A stretch of 47,880 nucleotides of DNA from UBA1764 sp045642565 (lineage in GTDB: Bacteria; Bacillota; Clostridia; Peptostreptococcales; Anaerovoracaceae): contig JAZUJE010000018.1 in the NCBI GenBank assembly GCA_045642565.1, positions 1-47,880 of the forward strand. The letters run 5' to 3'. Position numbers and translations under genes: made by a program. Shown one piece after another: positions 32,008 through 40,752 of the stretch (within the stretch, counting starts at the first letter, position 1; each line of letters opens with the position of its first letter). The notes beneath the pieces are model-generated. The model saw nothing but the letters and a program-made list of their open reading frames with translations. It had not been told where the DNA came from and made no database searches.

Positions 32008-33228
32008 ATGAAAAAAGTATTAGTATTATTATTAACATTTGCAATGATTTTTAGCTTAGCTGCCTGCGGTGAGGAGACAGCAGATGACAGCTCTAGTGCT
32101 ATCAAGGTTGGTATGGTTTGCATTGGCGATGAAAACGCTGCATACGACAGAAACTTTTATATGGCAGCAGACGCAGCAACTGAAGTCCTCGCAAGCAAGG
32201 GCATAGATGTAGAATGGTTATATACATACAATCACCCAGAAGGTGATCCTGTTGCAGTTGACTGCGAAGAACTCGCAGATTCAGGATGCCAGGTAGTATT
32301 CCTTAATTCCTATGGTATGGAACCTGCAATGCTTACAGTAGCAGCAGATTATCCAGATACAATTTTTGCAAGTCTTACAAATGAAGCATCACAAAGAGAT
32401 GCTCTTCCAAACACAATCAATGCTTTCCCAAGCATATATGAAGGAAGATATTTAGCAGGTGTTGCTGCAGGTTGCAAGCTTCAGGAAATGATTGATAGCG
32501 GAGAGATTACTCCAGCAGAAGCTGTTATGGGTTATGTCGGAGCTTTCACATTCGCAGAAGTAGTTTCAGGATATACAGCATTTTATCTTGGTGCAAAATC
32601 TGTTTGCAAAGATGTAACAATGCTTGTTAAGTTTATTGGTTCCTGGGGAGAACCAACAATGGAAGCAGAAGCTGCTCAGGACTTAATTGATAACGGTGCT
32701 ATTCTTGTTTCACAACATTCCGATTCAACAACTCCTGCAAGTACAGCAAGACAGCAGAAAGATAAGACAGTTTATCATGTTGGATACAACATTTCTATGA
32801 CAGATGTTGCTCCTGATTCAAGTATTATTTCTTCAAGAATCGATTGGACAAATTACTTTGTATATGTAATTGAAACAATTGCAAACGGCGGAACAGTAGA
32901 TCAAGACTACATGGGCCACGGTATAGCAGAAGGTGATGTAGTTCTTACAGACCTTAACGAAGCAATCGCTGCTTCATCAACAAAAGATAAGATTGCAGAA
33001 GCAGAAGCTGCAATTAAGGCCGGAACACTTCATGTTTTCGATACAACAACATTTACAGTAGGCGGAGTTAATCCAACTGAAGCTCTCGTAGATATGGATG
33101 GTGATTTTGCCGGAGATGAAGGTTATAACGCAATTTTCGATGGTTACTATCACGAATCATACTTCAAATCTGCTCCAAGCTTCGATCTCAGAATCGATGG
33201 AATCAAACTCTTGAACGAAGCATATTAA
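32008..33228 (+). CDS. BMP-family nucleoside-binding lipoprotein
   Basis: A 406-residue lipoprotein (lipobox LAAC, C20) of the basic-membrane-protein/PnrA family that binds purine nucleosides for ABC uptake. The mature start AIKVGMVCIGDENAAYDRNF and later SYGMEPAML and TPASTARQQKDKTVYHVGYN are typical. AAGGAG precedes the ATG. It is followed by an ATPase and two permeases of the matching type, but a terminator-like hairpin lies between, so this gene may be made in excess of the membrane parts. Confidence 0.92.
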   Translation: MKKVLVLLLTFAMIFSLAACGEETADDSSSAIKVGMVCIGDENAAYDRNFYMAADAATEVLASKGIDVEWLYTYNHPEGDPVAVDCEELADSGCQVVFLNSYGMEPAMLTVAADYPDTIFASLTNEASQRDALPNTINAFPSIYEGRYLAGVAAGCKLQEMIDSGEITPAEAVMGYVGAFTFAEVVSGYTAFYLGAKSVCKDVTMLVKFIGSWGEPTMEAEAAQDLIDNGAILVSQHSDSTTPASTARQQKDKTVYHVGYNISMTDVAPDSSIISSRIDWTNYFVYVIETIANGGTVDQDYMGHGIAEGDVVLTDLNEAIAASSTKDKIAEAEAAIKAGTLHVFDTTTFTVGGVNPTEALVDMDGDFAGDEGYNAIFDGYYHESYFKSAPSFDLRIDGIKLLNEAY

Positions 33229-33247
33229 AACAAAGTGACGAATAAGA

Positions 33248-33281
33248 GCCTAACAGAGCTTTCTCTGTTAGGCCTTTTGTC
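33248..33281 (+). terminator. Intra-operon terminator/attenuating hairpin
   Basis: GCCTAACAGAG (33248-33258) and CTCTGTTAGGC (33263-33273), an 11-bp perfect stem followed by CTTTTGTCTT. Its position between the binding protein and the ATPase would lower expression of the downstream genes. Confidence 0.75.
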
Positions 33282-33308
33282 TTATTAAAGGATTACAAGA
33301 TAAAACAA

Positions 33309-34826
33309 ATGGAACACGCAGTAGAATTTAGAAACATAACAAAAAAATTTGGAGATGTAATTGCAAGCAACTCTGTAAATCTTTATTTAGACAGAGGTGT
33401 TATTATGTCTCTTCTTGGAGAAAACGGTTCTGGCAAAACAACATTAATGAATATGCTTGCCGGAATTTATTTTCCTGATGAAGGTGAAATACTTGTTGAC
33501 GGAAAACCTGTTACTATCGCTTCACCAAAAGATGCGTTCTCGTATGGTATAGGAATGGTTCACCAACACTTTATGCTTGTTGACATTTTTACCGCAGCGG
33601 AAAATATTGCACTTGGAATGGACGATGGCAAATATGATTTAAAGAAAGTTTCGGCGAAACTAAAAGAGATTTCCGAAAAATATGGATTCACCATTGATCC
33701 GAATAAAAAGGTTTATGACATGTCTGTCTCAGAGAAACAGACAGTTGAAATAATGAAAGCTTTATACCGCGGAGCAGACATTTTGATTTTAGATGAACCA
33801 ACAGCGGTTTTAACTCCTCAAGAAACAGAAAACTTGTTTGAGATAATGCGAAATATGAAAAATGATGGCAAGGCTATCATAATCATAACGCACAAACTTA
33901 ACGAAGTAATGGATGTTTCAGATGTGGTAGCTGTTCTTAGAAAAGGTGAACATATTGCAACTGTTCGCACTCACGAAACAACAGTTGACCAACTTACTGA
34001 AATGATGGTAGGAAGACAAATCACACTTAACATAGATAGACTTGATCCTGTAAATCCTCAACCAAGACTTACAATCGCTGGGCTTACTTGTCGCGATAGC
34101 GAAGGTGTGAAAAAGCTCGATGATGTTGGATTTATTGCATTCGGAGGCGAGATACTTGGTATAGCAGGCATAGCCGGATCCGGACAAAAAGAATTGCTCG
34201 AGGCAATTGCAGGTCTTAGGCAAATTGAATCCGGCTCCATTATATACAGTCCTGAAGGAAAAGCTCCAGAACAGCTTGTTGGAAAGACCCCAATGGAGAT
34301 AAGAAATGCCGGAGTTGCTCTGGCATTTGTTCCGGAAGACAGATTAGGTATGGGACTTGTTGGCGGAATGGGCATGACAGAAAATATGATGCTTCGTTCT
34401 TGGAACAATGGTAAAGGCGTCTTTGTTGATAGAAAAAAGCCGGAAGCTCTTGCAGAAAAAGTATATGATTTCTTAGAAGTTGTAACGCCATCAATTGATT
34501 ATCCTGTAAGAAAACTTTCGGGTGGAAATGTTCAAAAAGTTTTAGTAGGTCGCGAAATTGCAACATCGCCATCAATACTTATGAGTGCATATGCAGTTCG
34601 TGGACTTGATATAAACACATCTTATGTCATCTATAACTTGATGGCAGGACAAAAAGCAAAAGGTGTTGCTGTTATATTTGTTGGAGAAGATCTAGATGTA
34701 CTTCTTCAACTATGCGATAAAATTTTAGTTTTATGTGATGGTAAAGTTTCGGGACTTGTAGATGCTCGAACAACTACAAAGGAAGAAATAGGAATGCTTA
34801 TGACAAGTTTAGGAGGTGTAGAGTAA
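33309..34826 (+). CDS. Nucleoside ABC transporter ATPase (two ATPase domains)
   Basis: A 505-residue protein with two fused ABC domains. NBD1 has Walker A GENGSGKTT and Walker B ILILDEPTAVLTPQE. Its signature loop reads SVSEKQ where relatives usually have SVGxxQ. NBD2 has a degenerate Walker A (GIAGSGQKE) and a good LSGGNVQK signature, the asymmetric pattern usual in sugar/nucleoside importers. It energises uptake with the two following permeases. The ribosome site is weak and distant (AAAGGA about 17 bases up). Downstream gene starts right after the stop. Confidence 0.93.
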   Translation: MEHAVEFRNITKKFGDVIASNSVNLYLDRGVIMSLLGENGSGKTTLMNMLAGIYFPDEGEILVDGKPVTIASPKDAFSYGIGMVHQHFMLVDIFTAAENIALGMDDGKYDLKKVSAKLKEISEKYGFTIDPNKKVYDMSVSEKQTVEIMKALYRGADILILDEPTAVLTPQETENLFEIMRNMKNDGKAIIIITHKLNEVMDVSDVVAVLRKGEHIATVRTHETTVDQLTEMMVGRQITLNIDRLDPVNPQPRLTIAGLTCRDSEGVKKLDDVGFIAFGGEILGIAGIAGSGQKELLEAIAGLRQIESGSIIYSPEGKAPEQLVGKTPMEIRNAGVALAFVPEDRLGMGLVGGMGMTENMMLRSWNNGKGVFVDRKKPEALAEKVYDFLEVVTPSIDYPVRKLSGGNVQKVLVGREIATSPSILMSAYAVRGLDINTSYVIYNLMAGQKAKGVAVIFVGEDLDVLLQLCDKILVLCDGKVSGLVDARTTTKEEIGMLMTSLGGVE

Positions 34827-35912
34827 ATGAATAAAAAAGAACCTCTTATCAGACTTGCAAAACGTCAAGATATGCAATGGCAAAAAATGTGGCTTATTAG
34901 AATATTAGCGTTTGTTGTTGCTTTAGTTTTAGGCGGACTCGTTTTCTTCGCGGCAGATTCAAATCCTATTGCATCCTATGGTGCTATGGTTGCCGGAGCT
35001 TTAGGAAAAAAGAGTGGACTTCGTCAGGTTGTAAAAACTGCAATTCCTCTTCTCGGAACTGCATTAGCTCTAGCTCCTTGCTTTAAAATGAAATACTGGA
35101 ACATAGGTGCCGAAGGGCAAATTACTATGGGTGCTGTCGGAGCAAGTATATTTGCAATTAACTGTGCAAAGCTGTGGCCACAACTTCCATTACTTTTAGT
35201 TATGGGAATTAGCGCTGCAATCTTTGGAGCATTTTGGTCTTTGATTCCTGCTTTCTTTAAATCAAAATGGGGAACCAATGAAACATTATTTACTCTTATG
35301 CTTAACTATATCGCAATAGGTATAGTTGGATGGCTTCAAGGTGGACCGTGGGAAGGAAAACCTGGTTCTCAAATTATTCCGAACTTCGATAACAAAGCAG
35401 TTCTTCCAAAAGTTTTTGGAGTCCATATCGGCTGGATCATAGTTCTTGTTTTAGTTGCGTTTATGTATGTTTACATGAATTACACGAAGCATGGATACGA
35501 AATAGCCGTGCTTGGTGATTCGGAAAACACAGCAAGATATGCAGGTATGAATGTATCATTAGTTACAATGAGAACTGCAGTTTTATCAGGTGCAATTTCA
35601 GGTTTAGTCGGATTTATGATTGCAAGCGGTGCAAATCAAACACTTTATGCAGATGTTGCCGGAGGTGTTGGTTTCACAGCAATCACTGTATGTTGGCTTG
35701 CACAATTAAATCCAATAGTTATGATTCTTATTTCAGTTTTGCTTGCTATACTTTCAAAAGGCGCAAGCTCGCTTCAGACAGCTTTGGCTGTTCCGGCATC
35801 AATATCTGATATTATTACAGGAATCATTTTACTCTCTATGCTTGGATGTGAATTCTTTATAAATTACAAAATGATTTTCCGTAAGTCAAATAAAGTAAAG
35901 GAGGCTGAATAA
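34827..35912 (+). CDS. Nucleoside ABC transporter permease (first)
   Basis: A 361-residue permease of the BPD_transp_2 (YufP/NupB) type. It has about ten hydrophobic segments and the conserved KYWNIGAEGQITMGA segment and GDSENTARYAGMNV cytoplasmic loop. AGGAGG precedes the ATG within the end of the ATPase gene. Its stop overlaps the second permease start. Confidence 0.93.
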   Translation: MNKKEPLIRLAKRQDMQWQKMWLIRILAFVVALVLGGLVFFAADSNPIASYGAMVAGALGKKSGLRQVVKTAIPLLGTALALAPCFKMKYWNIGAEGQITMGAVGASIFAINCAKLWPQLPLLLVMGISAAIFGAFWSLIPAFFKSKWGTNETLFTLMLNYIAIGIVGWLQGGPWEGKPGSQIIPNFDNKAVLPKVFGVHIGWIIVLVLVAFMYVYMNYTKHGYEIAVLGDSENTARYAGMNVSLVTMRTAVLSGAISGLVGFMIASGANQTLYADVAGGVGFTAITVCWLAQLNPIVMILISVLLAILSKGASSLQTALAVPASISDIITGIILLSMLGCEFFINYKMIFRKSNKVKEAE

Positions 35913-36898
35913 TGAATTTTAATCTTATAGGTCTCATAAAAGCAGCTGTGCTGAATGGTGCTCCATTATTGTATGGAACCAGCGGAGAAATATTAACCGA
36001 AAAATCCGGAAACATGAATCTCGGTGTTGAGGGAATGATGTATATGGGCGGTGCATTTGGTCTTGCAGGTGCTGTCGTTTACGAAAAAATTGCCGGAGCA
36101 AACGCAAACGGTTTTGTTGCGATAATTATTTCTCTTCTTTGCAGCTTTATTGCCGGAGCTTTAGGCGCTTTAATATTTAGTTTCTTAACAATCAGCTTAA
36201 GAGCAAATCAAAATGTAACAGGTCTCGCACTTACGATTTTCGGAACTGGCGTCGGACAATTCGTTGGCGAAATCATGCGTATAAAAATCGGTGGAAATGT
36301 TACAATTAGCAATGCACTTAAAGATGCTTTTGCAAATTCTATTTTCCCGAAATCTATGCAAGAGATTCCTGTTGTCGGGCCGTTACTATTTAGTTATAAC
36401 CCATTTGTTTACCTCGGGCTTGTCATGACTTTGCTGATGGCATGGTTTTTAAATAAAACACGTCATGGCCTTTATCTTAGAGCCGTTGGCGAAAACAGTG
36501 CGACAGCAGACTCTGCCGGAATCAATGTAGAAAAATATAGATACATTGCAACTGTAATTGGCGGAGGTATTTCTGCCATTGGTGGAATGGTTTATACAAT
36601 GACAACTGCCGGTTCTGTATGGAACCATACAGCTCTTGTAGGAGAAGGTTGGGTAGCAGTAGCTCTTGTAATCTTCTGTCTTTGGAAGCCGCTTAATGCA
36701 ATTTGGGGAAGCGTATTATTTGGTGGACTTTTGATTTTATATTTAAGACTTCCATTAGGATTTATCCCTACGCAAATTTATAGGATTGTTCCTTATATAG
36801 CTACAGCCATAGTACTGATTATAGTGTCTATGCGCCAAAGAAAAGAGGATCAACCACCAGCAGATTTAGGACATTCTTATTTCAGAGAAGAAAGATAG
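35912..36898 (+). CDS. Nucleoside ABC transporter permease (second)
   Basis: A 328-residue permease (YufQ/NupC type) paired with the preceding one. It contains GEILTEKSGNMNLGVEGMMY and AVGENSATADSAGINVEKYR, the equivalents of the loops in its partner. About eight to nine membrane segments. AAAGGAGG precedes its start. End of the operon. Confidence 0.93.
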   Translation: MNFNLIGLIKAAVLNGAPLLYGTSGEILTEKSGNMNLGVEGMMYMGGAFGLAGAVVYEKIAGANANGFVAIIISLLCSFIAGALGALIFSFLTISLRANQNVTGLALTIFGTGVGQFVGEIMRIKIGGNVTISNALKDAFANSIFPKSMQEIPVVGPLLFSYNPFVYLGLVMTLLMAWFLNKTRHGLYLRAVGENSATADSAGINVEKYRYIATVIGGGISAIGGMVYTMTTAGSVWNHTALVGEGWVAVALVIFCLWKPLNAIWGSVLFGGLLILYLRLPLGFIPTQIYRIVPYIATAIVLIIVSMRQRKEDQPPADLGHSYFREER

Positions 36899-36904
36899 AA
36901 AAAC

Positions 36905-36937
36905 GCTCGGAAGCAAATCTTCCGGGCACTTTTTTTA
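36905..36937 (+). terminator. Terminator of the nucleoside importer operon
   Basis: GCTCGGAAG (36905-36913) and CTTCCGGGC (36919-36927) with one G-U pair, followed by seven Ts. Confidence 0.85.
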
Positions 36938-37010
36938 AACTTTTTAGGCAAAGATAGCTATTTTGGGGGCTTATTTTGTTTAATTTTCTACAAGCTGTTA
37001 TATTTTTACA

Positions 37011-37039
37011 AAAAACCACTATATATAGTGGCATTTTTT
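37011..37039. terminator. Orphan palindromic hairpin, possibly a bidirectional terminator
   Basis: CCACTATATATAGTGG (37016-37031) is a perfect palindrome with six As before and six Ts after. No gene ends here; the preceding operon already has its own terminator. Confidence 0.5.
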
Positions 37040-37083
37040 GTGTTCAAAGCACGAAAAAGCTTTAATTTTTATCGTTTTTTTGA

Positions 37084-37089
37084 TATAAT
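37084..37089 (+). promoter_or_regulatory. -10 element of the EamA-metG transcript
   Basis: TATAAT about 45 bases before the ATG at 37134, with a weak AT-rich -35. The leader has a GGATAGGTG that may serve as ribosome site. Confidence 0.4.
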
Positions 37090-37133
37090 TTATTAGTTAA
37101 AATGGATTATTATGGATAGGTGTCTACATTATT

Positions 37134-38024
37134 ATGGGTAATAAAAAAACACTTGGTAATTTTATATTGCTATTAACAGCTTTTATATGGGGAATGTCCT
37201 TTGCATTTCAAAAAGAAGGGGTTACTACAATAGAACCTTTTACTTTTGGAGCATCACGTTGCCTGCTTTCTGCTATTTCGGTAGGAATAGTAGCTTTTAT
37301 CAGTGAGCGAGGAAAGAAAAGGACAAAAGAGTATAAACGAACAACAATCAAAGGCGGAATAATTTGCGGCATATTTTTAACTGTTGCGACAAATCTTCAG
37401 CAACTTGGTTTGGTTAGAACAAGCGCCGGTAAAGGAGCATTCATTACAGCACTTTATATGCTATTGATTCCAATCTTCTCTTTAATTTTCTTCAGAAAGA
37501 AAATTAATTTGCAATCTTGGATTGCAGTTGGTATCGGAATCATCGGAATGTATTTGCTTTGCATTACTGCCGGATCAACAATCGAGACAGGCGATTTTTA
37601 TATAATTGGTTGCGCAATATTTTTCGCATTTCAAATGCTTGCAGTAGATCAATATGCTAATATAGCAAACCCTCTAGTAATGTCAACAATACAATTTATT
37701 ATTAACGCTATTGTTTCAGGTGCTATTGCATTTATTTTTGAAACTCCAAGCCTTGCTGGGATAAATTCTGTTCTGCCGGAGATTCTCTATTGCGGAATAT
37801 TAAGCGGTGGCGCAGGTTATACGCTTCAAATGATTGGACAGGGAATGACCGATCCAACCAGTGCCGGACTTCTGCTTTCTTTCGAAAGTGTTTTCGGTGC
37901 AATAGGTGGAGCTTTGATGCTGCATGAAAGAATGTCGGTAAAAGAAATTATCGGCGCTGTAGTTATGTTTATTGCAATTATCTTGGTACAACTGCCAAGT
38001 AAAAATAAGAACGATTCTAAATAG
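37134..38024 (+). CDS. EamA/DMT-family transporter
   Basis: A 296-residue, ten-helix exporter with two EamA repeats. The first opens with LLLTAFIWGMSFAFQKEG and contains RTSAGKGAFITALYMLLIPI. The second includes GAGYTLQMIGQGMTDPTSAG and a closing FIAIILVQLPS. The substrate is unknown; many such proteins export amino acids or metabolites. The gap of 27 bases to metG has no terminator, so it probably shares the housekeeping transcript. Confidence 0.9.
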   Translation: MGNKKTLGNFILLLTAFIWGMSFAFQKEGVTTIEPFTFGASRCLLSAISVGIVAFISERGKKRTKEYKRTTIKGGIICGIFLTVATNLQQLGLVRTSAGKGAFITALYMLLIPIFSLIFFRKKINLQSWIAVGIGIIGMYLLCITAGSTIETGDFYIIGCAIFFAFQMLAVDQYANIANPLVMSTIQFIINAIVSGAIAFIFETPSLAGINSVLPEILYCGILSGGAGYTLQMIGQGMTDPTSAGLLLSFESVFGAIGGALMLHERMSVKEIIGAVVMFIAIILVQLPSKNKNDSK

Positions 38025-38051
38025 TCGCTCGCGGGGCGAAAGGAAAACGAA

Positions 38052-40010
38052 ATGTCAGACAAAAAAACTTTTTACATCACAACTCCTATTTATTATCCAA
38101 GTGATAATCTTCATATTGGACATACATATTGCACGGTAATGGCAGATGCTATGGCTCGTTTCAAGAGACTTCAGGGATATGATGTTCGTTTCTTAACAGG
38201 AACAGATGAACATGGTCAGAAGATTCAAGAAAAAGCAAAAGCAAAAGGTGTTACTCCACAGCAATATGTTGATGAGATAGTTGACGGAATACAAAAGCTT
38301 TGGGCAACAATGGAAATCTCATATGATGATTTCATTCGTACCACACAAGATCGCCATATGAAACGTGTGCAGGATATCTTTATGAAGATGTACAACAAAG
38401 GCGACATTTATAAGGGTGCATACGAAGGTTGGTATTGTACACCTTGCGAATCTTTCTGGACAGAAACTCAAGTTGGTGAAAACCATATTTGTCCGGATTG
38501 CGGAAGACCGGTTCAAAAAGCTCACGAAGAAGCTTATTTCTTCAAGCTTTCAAAATATGCAGATAGAATAAAAGAACTGCTTAAAGGTGGAGAATTTTTA
38601 CAACCTGAAACAAGAGTTAATGAGATGCTTGGATTTATAGATCAAGGTCTTGAAGATCTTTGTATTTCAAGAAGTACTTTTGACTGGGGCATTCCGGTTC
38701 CAATTGATGAAAAACATGTAATGTATGTATGGCTTGATGCACTTTCAAACTATATTACATCACTCGGATATCCTGAAGTAGATAATGAAAGCTCAGAACT
38801 TTATCAAAAATATTGGCCATGCGATTACCATCTGGTAGGAAAAGAAATTGTAAGATTCCATTCTATCATTTGGCCTGCAATGCTTATGTCTATTGAAGCT
38901 CCGCTTCCAAAGCACGTATTAGGTCACGGATGGCTTTTAATTGATGGCGGCAAAATGTCAAAATCAAAAGGCAATATAGTTGATCCTGTTGTATTGATTG
39001 ATAGATACGGAGTAGATGCTCTTAAATATTTCTTACTTCGTGAATATACTTTTGGACAAGATGGTGCTTTTACTAACGAAGTAATGCTTAATAGAATGAA
39101 CTACGACCTTGCAAATGATTTGGGAAATCTTGTTTCAAGAACAGTTTCCATGATTGAAAAATATTGTGGCGGAGTAGTTCCTTCTGCAGGAACAGATGAA
39201 GGTCCGGATAAAGAGCTTAAAAACATGGCTGTTACATGCTATGAAAGACTCGAAAAGCGCATGGATAAATTTGAATTTAATCTTGCATTAGAAGAAATCT
39301 GGACTCTTATCAGACGTACAAATAAATATATAGATGAAACAGCTCCATGGGTTCTTGCGAAAGACGAAGCAAACAAAGCAAGACTTGATGCTGTAATGCA
39401 CAATTTAGCAGAATCTCTTAGAATTGTTTCAATCTTAATCTTCCCGTTTATGCATCACACAAGTGCCGAGATTAGAAAACAACTTGGTTTAGTAGAACAT
39501 GTTTGCAGCGGAGATGTTTGCACAAACAAGGTAAAGGAAGCTGTTTGGGATGATGCAAAGGTATACGACCTTATGAACGGTGAAACAGTTGCTAAGGGCG
39601 CAGCAATTTTCCCAAGACTTGATATTGAAAAAGAATTGGAAGAACTTGAAGCTCTTAAAGCTCCGGCAGTAAAACCTGTATGTACAAAAGAATTAATTGA
39701 ATTTGATGATTTCGAAAAGATTGATTTAAAAACAGGAACAATAGTCAAGGCAGAAAAACATCCAAAAGCAGATAAGCTGCTTGTTTTCCAGGTTGATTTC
39801 GGCGGAGAAGTTCGCCAGATTATTTCCGGTGTGGCGGGAAGCTTTAAGGCTGAAGAATGTGTTGGCCAAAAAGTTGTTGCGGTTGTAAATCTTAAGCCGA
39901 GAATGCTTAGAGGGCTTGAATCAAACGGAATGCTTCTTTATGCTTGCGGCGAAGATGGAAAATACAAGTTTGTTGAGACAAAAGCAGACAATGGTGTAGA
40001 AGTTGGTTAA
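38052..40010 (+). CDS. metG: Methionyl-tRNA synthetase
   Basis: A 652-residue class I synthetase. HIGH is at 21-24 and KMSKS at 301-305. The zinc knuckle has CTPC and CPDCG with the long spacing of the single-knuckle type. The C-terminal 110 residues (from FDDFEKIDLKTGTIVKAEKH) form the EMAP/tRNA-binding OB-fold dimerisation domain. AAAGGA precedes the ATG. Its end overlaps the tatD start by 8 bases. Confidence 0.97.
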   Translation: MSDKKTFYITTPIYYPSDNLHIGHTYCTVMADAMARFKRLQGYDVRFLTGTDEHGQKIQEKAKAKGVTPQQYVDEIVDGIQKLWATMEISYDDFIRTTQDRHMKRVQDIFMKMYNKGDIYKGAYEGWYCTPCESFWTETQVGENHICPDCGRPVQKAHEEAYFFKLSKYADRIKELLKGGEFLQPETRVNEMLGFIDQGLEDLCISRSTFDWGIPVPIDEKHVMYVWLDALSNYITSLGYPEVDNESSELYQKYWPCDYHLVGKEIVRFHSIIWPAMLMSIEAPLPKHVLGHGWLLIDGGKMSKSKGNIVDPVVLIDRYGVDALKYFLLREYTFGQDGAFTNEVMLNRMNYDLANDLGNLVSRTVSMIEKYCGGVVPSAGTDEGPDKELKNMAVTCYERLEKRMDKFEFNLALEEIWTLIRRTNKYIDETAPWVLAKDEANKARLDAVMHNLAESLRIVSILIFPFMHHTSAEIRKQLGLVEHVCSGDVCTNKVKEAVWDDAKVYDLMNGETVAKGAAIFPRLDIEKELEELEALKAPAVKPVCTKELIEFDDFEKIDLKTGTIVKAEKHPKADKLLVFQVDFGGEVRQIISGVAGSFKAEECVGQKVVAVVNLKPRMLRGLESNGMLLYACGEDGKYKFVETKADNGVEVG

Positions 40011-40752
40011 ATTATTTGATTCACATTGTCATTTAGAGGATGGCATGCCACATGATATAGATAAAATGGTTTATATCGCGTGCGATTTTGAAAGTTCCGT
40101 CGAATCTATTGAATGGACGAAAAAAGAAGATCGCATCTATGGTACAGTTGGAATCCATCCGGAGTTTGCAGACAAATGGAATGAAGATTTACAAAACAAA
40201 ATTGAAGAGCTTGCTAAAGAAAATAAAATAGTAGCTATCGGAGAAATCGGGCTTGACTATCATTGGGAAGATAATCCGGGCAAAGATTTCCAACGAAAGT
40301 GTTTTGAAGATCAAATTGAATTGGCAAAGAAACTGAAGATGCCGATTTGCATTCATTCTCGTGATGCTGACCAAGAAACAATGGATATATTAAAAGCTCA
40401 TGATGCTTTTAACCAAACAGGTGGCGTTTTGCTTCACTGCTTTGGCGGAAGTGCAGAGCTTGCAAAACAATATATAAAACTCGGGGCATGGTTCTCTATT
40501 GCCGGGCCGGTTACATACAAGAACAATAGAAAAACAATTGAGGCTGTTAAAGTGATACCTCTTGAAAAGCTTTTAATTGAAACAGACAGTCCTTATTTAA
40601 CACCGGAACCATTCAGAGGAAAAATGAATTGTCCCGAAAATGTAAAATATACTGCAATGAAGATTGCAGAAATAAAAAATGTTAGTTTTGAAGAAGTAGC
40701 AAATACCACTTATTCAAATGCGTGCAGATTCTATAGTATTACAGACAATTGA
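40003..40752 (+). CDS. tatD: TatD-family metal-dependent hydrolase
   Basis: A 249-residue amidohydrolase-fold DNase. The metal motif is FDSHCHL, followed by GEIGLDYHW (catalytic Glu), PICIHSRDA, LLHCFGG and ETDSPYLTPEP. The best start is a TTG at 40003 overlapping metG by 8 bases, as no ATG fits the N-terminus. The ribosome site is weak. Frequently found beside metG in Bacillota. Confidence 0.93.
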   Translation: MVKLFDSHCHLEDGMPHDIDKMVYIACDFESSVESIEWTKKEDRIYGTVGIHPEFADKWNEDLQNKIEELAKENKIVAIGEIGLDYHWEDNPGKDFQRKCFEDQIELAKKLKMPICIHSRDADQETMDILKAHDAFNQTGGVLLHCFGGSAELAKQYIKLGAWFSIAGPVTYKNNRKTIEAVKVIPLEKLLIETDSPYLTPEPFRGKMNCPENVKYTAMKIAEIKNVSFEEVANTTYSNACRFYSITDN

